A stretch of 7,510 nt of DNA, taken from Terriglobia bacterium. GTDB lineage: Bacteria; Acidobacteriota; Terriglobia; UBA7540. Position 1 is the stretch's first letter; each line of letters begins with the position of its first letter. The notes beneath the pieces are model-generated. The model did not search any database. It was not told the DNA's origin and saw only the letters and a list, made by a program, of their open reading frames with translations. Location: NCBI GenBank assembly GCA_030040515.1, contig JASHTO010000410.1, positions 1 to 7,510 of the forward strand, given 5' to 3'. Shown piece after piece: positions 1 through 4,904 of the stretch. Position numbers and translations under genes: made by a program.

Positions 1-468
1 AATGAACGTCCGGTAGCGCGCCGAATCGAGGACGCCCGCCATGCCGATCACGCGGTTCTTGGGGAACCCGCTCACGCGCAGCGCGGTCTGAACCATGGCG
101 TCGAGCGGGTTCGTGACGACGATCAAAATCGAATTGGGAGACACTTTTGCCGCCTGGCTGACCGCCGCCTTCACCACGTCGTAGTTGGCCTTCAGCAGAT
201 CGTCGCGGCTCATGCCGGGCTTGCGAGGGAATCCCGCCGTCATCACCACGATGTCGGAATTCGCCGTATCGGAGTAGTCGTTCGTGCCCTTGATGTTAAC
301 GTCGTAGCCTTCAATAGGGCCCGCTTCCAGCAGGTCAAGGCCCTTGCCCTGCGGGATGCCCTCCAGAATGTCGATCAGCACAACGTCTGCGAGTTGTTTG
401 TCCGCCAGGCGATGGGCGACCGTCGCGCCGACGTTCCCCGCCCCAATCACCGTAACTTTCTTACGCAT
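1..468 (-). CDS. mdh: Malate dehydrogenase, N-terminal 156 residues (3' end outside window)
   Basis: NAD-dependent oxidation of malate to oxaloacetate in the cytosolic TCA cycle. My translation from the ATG at 466-468 stays open to base 1, giving 156 residues beginning MRKKVTVIGAGNVGAT. The Rossmann motif GAGNVG lies at residues 9-14, and an acidic residue (Asp33) ends the second strand, as expected for NAD rather than NADP. The mobile substrate loop GFPRKPGMSRDDLL is at 79-92; Arg82 is the residue that marks malate dehydrogenases, where lactate dehydrogenases have Gln, and Arg88 is the second substrate arginine. TNPLD is at 119-123, and the Asp148/Arg151 pair sits in GVLDSARYR. The catalytic His and the rest of the protein (a family of about 310 residues) lie beyond the window. 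The type is the LDH-like bacterial MDH. The start is well fixed by a GGAGG five bases upstream. icd lies 201 bp upstream on the same strand. Confidence 0.95.
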   Translation of the reverse strand, partial: MRKKVTVIGAGNVGATVAHRLADKQLADVVLIDILEGIPQGKGLDLLEAGPIEGYDVNIKGTNDYSDTANSDIVVMTAGFPRKPGMSRDDLLKANYDVVKAAVSQAAKVSPNSILIVVTNPLDAMVQTALRVSGFPKNRVIGMAGVLDSARYRTFI

Positions 469-473
469 CCTAT

Positions 474-478
474 CCTCC
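474..478 (-). promoter_or_regulatory. Shine-Dalgarno sequence of mdh
   Basis: On the minus strand GGAGG is followed by five bases (ATAGG) and then the mdh ATG. This is a near-ideal ribosome-binding site, and it decides the start codon. Further upstream on the same strand, TAATTC (494-499) with TTGCTC (515-520) at 15-bp spacing is a poor promoter candidate that I would not call on its own. Confidence 0.8.
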
Positions 479-528
479 AAATGCTGCAAAAATGAATTAC
501 GAGTTCGTTTTCCAGAGCAAACCGACAG

Positions 529-658
529 AAAAAACGTTTCACACGGAGAGCACAGAGACCTGTGCGCCCAGATCACTTCGCAATCGGGGACAGAGGACAC
601 GGAGAAGGGGATCCTCTCTGTGGCCTCTTCGATCTCAACTCTGTGAGCTCTGTGTGAA
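529..658 (-). terminator. Possible rho-independent terminator or attenuator after icd
   Basis: Read on the minus strand, the long imperfect hairpin formed by the arms at 639-658 and 538-557 is followed within three bases by a run of six T (529-534 on the plus strand). It starts 11 bp past the icd stop codon. Stem plus T-run fits a terminator for icd transcripts. The stem is long, has mismatches and encloses a second hairpin, so it is not textbook; partial read-through into mdh is plausible. The call is inferred from structure only. Confidence 0.4.
538..658. repeat. Nested palindromic intergenic repeat (CACAGAG/CACGGAG type)
   Basis: This stretch fills most of the icd-mdh gap. The outer arms are 538-557 and 639-658; the reverse complement of the right arm matches the left arm at 17 of 20 positions. 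The inner arms are 592-608 and 612-628, matching at 13 of 17 positions around a 3-base loop, with GGATCC (608-613) at the apex. All arms are built from variants of the same short word, CACAGAG or CACGGAG. No believable protein is encoded. From memory, dispersed intergenic repeats of this look occur in Acidobacteria and other environmental bacteria, but I could not check copy number. It could be a REP/MITE-like element or a complex transcript-end structure. Confidence 0.7.
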
Positions 659-669
659 CCAGTCTTCGA

Positions 670-2100
670 TCAACTGTCGTGCTTCGACATATTCTCAATA
701 ATCGCGCCGGCAAACGCGCTGGTGCCGAGCGTCTTGATATCCTTGATCTCTTCCATCTGCATCAATCGTTCCAGGTCGTAGGTGACGCGATGCTGCGAAA
801 TCGTGGCGGCGAGCGCGTCTTCAATCATTTTGCCCACCTCCGGCCAGCCCATGAATTCAAACATCAGCGCGCCAGAGCGGATCACCGCACCGGGATTGAT
901 CATGTCCTTGTCGGCATATTTGGGAGCAGTGCCGTGCGTGGCCTCAAACACGCCGTAACCGTCGCCGATATTCGCGCCCGGCGCCACGCCCAGCCCGCCG
1001 ATTTGCGCGGCGCAGGCGTCGGAAAGGTAATCGCCGTTCAAATTCGGCGTCACCACCACCTGGTATTCATCCGCGCGCGTCAGGATTTGTTGCAGCATGG
1101 AGTCCGCGATGCGGTCGTTCACCAGAATCTTGTTTTTCCATTGCCCTTTGCCGTGCGTTGAGTAAATCGAGTCCAGGCAGTCCTTCACTTCCTTCGCCAC
1201 CTGCTGCTTGAAAGCCTCGCTCGCCATTTCGAGCCCGGGCTCCACCATCGCGGCGTTGGCTTCAATGGAGAGGTTCGGGTCTTTGTCTTTATTGCCCAGA
1301 ATCCAGCTCTCGCGCTCGGTCACGATCTGCGCGCGAAATTCTTCCTTCGCCAGCTCGTAACCCCAATCGCGGAATGAGCCCTCGGTGAACTTCATGATGT
1401 TTCCCTTGTGAACCAGCGTGACCGTCTTCAATGCGTTGTTGATTGCGTATTGCAGGGCGCGCCGGGCCAGGCGCTTGGTTCCGGTAATGGAAATCGGCTT
1501 GATGCCCACGCCGGAGTCGAGCCGCACCTGCTTTTTGTTGTTGTCTTCCTTCAAGAGGGCATTGATGAACTCGATCACACGCTTCGCCTGCGGAGCGCCC
1601 TCGCGCCACTCGATGCCGGCGTAAACATCCTCCGTGTTTTCGCGGAAAATGATGATGTTCATGCGCTCGGGGTGGCGGACGGGCGAAGGCACGCCGGGAA
1701 TAAATTTCACCGGGCGCCAGCAGGCGTAAAGATTCATCAACTGGCGCAGCGCCACGTTCAGGCTGCGAATCCCGCCGCCCACGGGGGTAGTGAGCGGACC
1801 TTTGATGGCGATGCGGTATTCCTTGATGGCGTCGAGCGTGCCCTGCGGCAGCCATTCGCCGAACTTTCGAAAGGCCTTTTCACCCGCGAAGACTTCGTAC
1901 CACACAATGCGCCGTTTTCCCTTAAAAGCCTTCTCCACGGCCGCATCAAAAACCCGCTGCGAGGCTTTCCAGATGTCGCGCCCCGTGCCGTCGCCTTCGA
2001 TGTAGGGAATCACCGGCCGGTCAGGAATCACGAACGCCCCGTTCTCATAGGTAATGGTCTGGCCTTCCGCCGGAACCGGGTTTCCGTTGTATTCACTCAT
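670..2100 (-). CDS. icd: Isocitrate dehydrogenase, NADP-type, long form
   Basis: Oxidative decarboxylation of isocitrate to 2-oxoglutarate with reduction of NADP; cytosolic, usually a homodimer. The 476-residue protein shows EGDGTGRDIW (35-44), the substrate-binding GGGIRSLNVALRQ (108-120) with Ser113, Asn115 and Arg119, then Arg129, Tyr160 in NTEDVYAGIEW, Lys232 in HKGNIMKFTEGSF, and the metal-binding aspartates Asp333 (IADSMLQQIL) and Asp357/Asp361 (NLNGDYLSDA). HGTAPKYA (389-396) supplies Lys394 and Tyr395, and VTYDLERLM supplies Tyr441 and Arg445; these match the NADP-selecting residues of the E. coli enzyme. E. coli Icd has 416 residues. Most of the excess here is an insertion of about 48 residues between roughly 256 and 330; as I recall, long forms of this kind occur in cyanobacteria. 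The ATG start is supported by a GGGAGG upstream. The Ser113 phosphorylation site is conserved, but no AceK kinase gene is visible. Confidence 0.96.
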   Translation of the reverse strand: MSEYNGNPVPAEGQTITYENGAFVIPDRPVIPYIEGDGTGRDIWKASQRVFDAAVEKAFKGKRRIVWYEVFAGEKAFRKFGEWLPQGTLDAIKEYRIAIKGPLTTPVGGGIRSLNVALRQLMNLYACWRPVKFIPGVPSPVRHPERMNIIIFRENTEDVYAGIEWREGAPQAKRVIEFINALLKEDNNKKQVRLDSGVGIKPISITGTKRLARRALQYAINNALKTVTLVHKGNIMKFTEGSFRDWGYELAKEEFRAQIVTERESWILGNKDKDPNLSIEANAAMVEPGLEMASEAFKQQVAKEVKDCLDSIYSTHGKGQWKNKILVNDRIADSMLQQILTRADEYQVVVTPNLNGDYLSDACAAQIGGLGVAPGANIGDGYGVFEATHGTAPKYADKDMINPGAVIRSGALMFEFMGWPEVGKMIEDALAATISQHRVTYDLERLMQMEEIKDIKTLGTSAFAGAIIENMSKHDS

Positions 2101-2120
2101 GGGCGGTTTCGCCCTCCCTT
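2101..2120 (-). promoter_or_regulatory. icd leader: Shine-Dalgarno with hairpin before the ATG
   Basis: On the minus strand, GGGAGGG is followed by GCGAAACCGCCC and then the icd ATG. The bases at 2101-2114 form a perfect 5-bp stem (GGGCG/CGCCC) with a four-base AAAC loop directly against the start codon. The Shine-Dalgarno core (2112-2117) overlaps the 5' side of the stem. The linear spacing to the ATG is long at about 12 bases; folding would either shorten it or mask part of the ribosome site. Confidence 0.4.
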
Positions 2121-2139
2121 AGTTGGAATCTCTGACCCA

Positions 2140-2149
2140 CGCTATAGCG
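2140..2149. promoter_or_regulatory. 10-bp perfect palindrome upstream of icd
   Basis: CGCTATAGCG is self-complementary and lies about 40 bp before the icd start, between the candidate promoter and the ribosome site. It could be a small operator, or the TATAGC it contains could serve as a -10 element. It is short enough to occur by chance, and I know no regulator with this site. Confidence 0.22.
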
Positions 2150-2178
2150 CCTTCCCACGGCGCTCGCCGAAACGGAAA

Positions 2179-2208
2179 AGGATAGTATGGCAGGAATCCG
2201 CGTGACAA
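2179..2208 (-). promoter_or_regulatory. Candidate promoter for icd
   Basis: On the minus strand, TTGTCA (2203-2208) resembles a -35 box. It is followed by TATCCT (2179-2184) at 18 bp or TACTAT (2182-2187) at 15 bp as possible -10 boxes. It lies in the roughly 140-bp non-coding gap between permease B and icd, where an independent icd promoter would be expected. Matches are partial and the host's promoter consensus is unknown. Confidence 0.25.
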
Positions 2209-2237
2209 GGAGAGATTTGCGCGGTTTCCCAGCTATC

Positions 2238-3497
2238 CTATTCATAGCGCAGCGCGATGATGGGGTCGAGGCGCGCGGCTTTCAAGGCGGGCCACAAGCC
2301 GAAGAACAAACCGATTCCTGTCGATACCACGAACCCCGCAACGACCGACCAGAGTGGGACCGTGGAAGGCAGGCTGGGCACCAGAACTCGAATAAGTAAA
2401 CTCAACAGCCAGCCGAAGGTAATTCCCATCAGCCCGCCGCTGCCGGTGAGGGCGATGGCTTCCAACAGAAATTGCCAGGCGATATCGCGTTGCCGCGCCC
2501 CCACGGCCTTGCGCACGCCGATTTCCCGCGTGCGTTCGGTAACCGACACCAGCATGATGTCCATCACCCCGATGCCGCCCACCAGCAATCCGATGGACGA
2601 GATCACCACCATCACCAGCGCCACGGAGCCGATGATGGCGCGAAAATCGCTGATGAACGAATCCGCCGTGGAGATGCCGAAATTGTCCGGATCGCTCGGA
2701 GCCACGTGGCGACGCCGGCGCAGCACGCCGCGAATCTCATCCTGAGCCTCATCCATGCGTCCGCGCGCGGCCAAGGCGCTGATGAAATGGTCTTTCGCCG
2801 CGGGATAGAATTTCTTGTAAGTCCAGTAGGGCACAAAAATGTCGCGATCGTCGGGGCTGTCGCCCAGGAAACCCTTGTATTTGTGCAGCGTTCCGACAAT
2901 TTCCAGAGCGTGTCCATCCACGTCAAGCGTTTTACCCACGGGATCCTCGTGCTCGAAGAGCTGCTGAACCACGTTGGCGGCAATCACGGCAACATCGCGG
3001 CGGTGGAGATCATCCGTCGAGGTGAAGAATCGCCCGTCAGCGAGGGAAGAATTGGAAATGGAGAGGTAGGCCGCGTCCACGCCCATGAATTGCGCGCCCG
3101 CCATCTCGCGCCCCTTGTAGCGGGCCGTCGTCGGAGGCAATCCAAACTCCTCCAGCTCGCCGAAGATCGCGAGCGACACTTCCTCAACGTCCGGGCAGAG
3201 CTCCTTGATGGCTTGGGCGTCGTCGTAAGTCAGAGGCTTGCGCAGGCGTTCCTCACGCGTCAGCTTGTGCGGAGCGCCCATTTGCAGCTTATAGATCCAA
3301 ACCACGCGCGTGCCGAATTGCTCGGCCGCGTCCACCAACTGCTTGTCGAGCCCGGCAATGATGGAAGCCACCATGATGACGGTCGTGGTGCCGATGAAAA
3401 CCCCCAGCACGGTGAGGAATGAGCGAAACTTGTGCGCGCGCAGCGTATCGAGCGCCAGGCGAAGGTTTTCGCCAACCGAATTCCAGGAAGTGGTCAT
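2238..3497 (-). CDS. MacB/FtsX-type ABC transporter permease B
   Basis: Inner-membrane permease of the MacB (type VII ABC) family: an N-terminal transmembrane helix, a large periplasmic core domain, then three C-terminal helices of the FtsX domain. Counting from the ATG at 3497 (419 residues), TM1 is about 26-50, the periplasmic domain about 51-285, and TM2-TM4 about 288-314, 341-372 and 381-402. The family signature VMDIMLVSVTERTREIGVRK (311-330) precedes TM3, and the protein ends in the typical ARLDPIIALRYE. An upstream TTG at 3548 would add 17 residues (LPSPPQGVRGH and flanks), but those codons are the arms of a GC-rich hairpin and look non-coding, so I prefer the ATG where family similarity begins. 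The Shine-Dalgarno is poor for either start. Family members usually move lipoproteins, peptides, lipids or drugs, or act mechanically; the substrate here is unknown. No ATPase gene is adjacent. It is a diverged tandem paralogue of permease A. Confidence 0.88.
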   Translation of the reverse strand: MTTSWNSVGENLRLALDTLRAHKFRSFLTVLGVFIGTTTVIMVASIIAGLDKQLVDAAEQFGTRVVWIYKLQMGAPHKLTREERLRKPLTYDDAQAIKELCPDVEEVSLAIFGELEEFGLPPTTARYKGREMAGAQFMGVDAAYLSISNSSLADGRFFTSTDDLHRRDVAVIAANVVQQLFEHEDPVGKTLDVDGHALEIVGTLHKYKGFLGDSPDDRDIFVPYWTYKKFYPAAKDHFISALAARGRMDEAQDEIRGVLRRRRHVAPSDPDNFGISTADSFISDFRAIIGSVALVMVVISSIGLLVGGIGVMDIMLVSVTERTREIGVRKAVGARQRDIAWQFLLEAIALTGSGGLMGITFGWLLSLLIRVLVPSLPSTVPLWSVVAGFVVSTGIGLFFGLWPALKAARLDPIIALRYE

Positions 3498-3510
3498 GCT
3501 AGTTTTGTGC

Positions 3511-3537
3511 CCCCTCACCCCCTGCGGGGGCGAGGGG
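3511..3537. repeat. GC-rich 12-bp hairpin between the permease genes
   Basis: The arms CCCCTCACCCCC (3511-3522) and GGGGGCGAGGGG (3526-3537) pair at 11 of 12 positions around a three-base loop. In minus-strand RNA the odd position becomes a G-U pair, so the stem is continuous. There is no T-run on either side, so it is not a standard terminator. It resembles the short REP-like palindromes common between genes in GC-rich bacteria. The only purine-rich stretch that could serve as ribosome site for permease B (GAGGGG) lies within the arm, so the stem may lower its translation or protect the transcript from 3' decay. Confidence 0.65.
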
Positions 3538-3575
3538 AGATCATTCAAATATCAATTCTGCCCTCTAAGATCACT

Positions 3576-4868
3576 CTACTTCTCGGCCCGCAAGGCTTGA
3601 ATGGGATCGAGCTCCGCCGCCCGGCGCGCGGGGTAGATTCCGAAGAACAATCCCACCAAAATCGAGAGCGAAACGCCCACGATGACCGCGCTGGTGGGCA
3701 CCTCAGCAGTGAAGACCAGCGCCACCAGCCAGGCAATTCCATAGGAAAACGCCACGCCGAGAAGGCCGCCCAGGCCCGCCAGCGCCGCGGCCTCAATCAG
3801 GAATTGCCACATGATGTCGGTGCGCTTCGCCCCCACGGATTTGCGGATGCCGATCTCATGCGTGCGCTCGGTGACCGTGGCCAGCATAATGTTCATGATG
3901 ACGATTCCGCCCACCACCATGAACACCGCCACGATGCCGATGGTGACGGCGAAAATCGTGCCCGTCAGATTCTGCCAGGCCGCCATGAGCGTTTCCGAGG
4001 CGTTGATGCCGAAGTTGTCGTCCTCCTGATAGGGAATGTGGCGGCGCGCGCGCATGAGGACTCGAACCTCGTCCTCCAGTTCCATCATGTGCTGAGAATC
4101 CGGCGCCTTGATGAAGACCAGGAGAGACAGGTTCGGCATAAACAGATCGCGGAACGTGCCGAGCGGGATGAAGACGAAATTGTCCTGGCTGACGCCGAAG
4201 CTGGTGCCGACCTTTTCCGCCACGCCCACCACGGTGAAATTGTGTCCGCCCACGGTCAGTTCCTTGCCAATGGGATCAACGGTGGGAAACAGCTTGTCAA
4301 CAATATCCTGGCCGATAAAGCAGACTCGCGTGTTGTGATGGTAATCCTGGTCGGTGATATAGCGCCCCCACGCAACTTTTTCCCGTCCGATGTAAGCGTG
4401 GCTGGCGGTGACGCCGTTCAGCGTGACCTCGCTGATGGAATGGCCGGCGTAGCGTGCCTCAGGCCCGTTCTGCGGCGTGGCGATGGCACTGATGGCCTCG
4501 TAGCCCGCGAGCGTGTCCTGCAAGTACTCGTATTCCTCCAGGCGAATCGGCCGATTGCGCCTTAAAGCTTTGAGATAATTTTCGTATCCCTGCGCCCATT
4601 TGAACTGGGCAAGCACAAAGGTGTTTGTTCCCAGGTTGGCGATTTTGGTGGCAATGTAGATGTTCATGCCGTTCACCACCGACATCACGACGATCAACGT
4701 GGTGGTGGCAATGACCACGCCCAGCAGCGTGAGGAACGACCGCAGCTTGTGGGTGCGCAGTTCCTCGAGCGCCAGCCAGAAGGCCTGGCGCGCCGGAACC
4801 CAGAAGCCCGGATGCACGCTCAGCTTTGACCGCATCGGGAGCGCGTCTGTGCGGCTAAGTGTGGACAT
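3576..4868 (-). CDS. MacB/FtsX-type ABC transporter permease A
   Basis: A 430-residue inner-membrane permease with the same plan as permease B. A cytoplasmic N-terminal stretch contains LEELRTHKLRSFLTLLG, TM1 is about 44-68, a MacB-like periplasmic core spans about 70-300, and TM2-TM4 fall at about 303-328, 355-385 and 393-412. The diagnostic MNIMLATVTERTHEIGIRKS (325-344) and the C-terminal PARRAAELDPIQALRAE place it firmly in the MacB_PCD/FtsX family. The ATG at 4868 has GGAAG nine bases upstream. It begins 36 bp after the aconitase stop, so co-transcription with acn is likely. Similarity to permease B is strong at both ends and weak in the periplasmic part, suggesting an old duplication and a heteromeric pair. 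Neither ATPase nor membrane-fusion partner is in the window; the substrate cannot be named. Confidence 0.9.
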   Translation of the reverse strand: MSTLSRTDALPMRSKLSVHPGFWVPARQAFWLALEELRTHKLRSFLTLLGVVIATTTLIVVMSVVNGMNIYIATKIANLGTNTFVLAQFKWAQGYENYLKALRRNRPIRLEEYEYLQDTLAGYEAISAIATPQNGPEARYAGHSISEVTLNGVTASHAYIGREKVAWGRYITDQDYHHNTRVCFIGQDIVDKLFPTVDPIGKELTVGGHNFTVVGVAEKVGTSFGVSQDNFVFIPLGTFRDLFMPNLSLLVFIKAPDSQHMMELEDEVRVLMRARRHIPYQEDDNFGINASETLMAAWQNLTGTIFAVTIGIVAVFMVVGGIVIMNIMLATVTERTHEIGIRKSVGAKRTDIMWQFLIEAAALAGLGGLLGVAFSYGIAWLVALVFTAEVPTSAVIVGVSLSILVGLFFGIYPARRAAELDPIQALRAEK

Positions 4869-4877
4869 GTTGATGGT

Positions 4878-4882
4878 CTTCC
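4878..4882 (-). promoter_or_regulatory. Shine-Dalgarno sequence of permease A
   Basis: GGAAG on the minus strand lies nine bases before the ATG at 4868, inside the 36-bp gap after the aconitase stop. It supports the chosen start. No promoter or terminator fits in this gap, which argues for read-through from acn. Confidence 0.5.
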
Positions 4883-4904
4883 GCGCTTGAAGAGGGCAGC
4901 CCCA

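Noticed and set aside
344..701. Plus-strand open frames across the mdh start and the icd-mdh gap
   Set aside because: They overlap the mdh N-terminus and run through the palindromic repeat; the translations are low-complexity and the repeat explains the sequence.
1408..2205. Plus-strand open frame of 265 codons opposite icd
   Set aside because: Antisense to the catalytic core of a conserved enzyme, with no domain or motif of its own.
2472..3422. Plus-strand open frame of 316 codons opposite permease B
   Set aside because: Antisense shadow with biased composition (many His, Arg, Gln); the minus-strand frame carries clear MacB-family motifs.
3511..3537. The GC hairpin as a rho-independent terminator between the permeases
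   Set aside because: No T-run follows the stem on either strand.
3546..3548. TTG as the start of permease B
   Set aside because: It adds 17 residues coded by a GC-rich hairpin, with no family similarity and no good ribosome site. The ATG at 3495-3497 begins where the family match begins.
3432..4565. Long plus-strand open frame (377 codons) opposite the permeases
   Set aside because: It lies antisense to two conserved permease genes and encodes a His/Arg/Asp-rich sequence with no recognisable fold; a usual by-product of GC-rich codon use.
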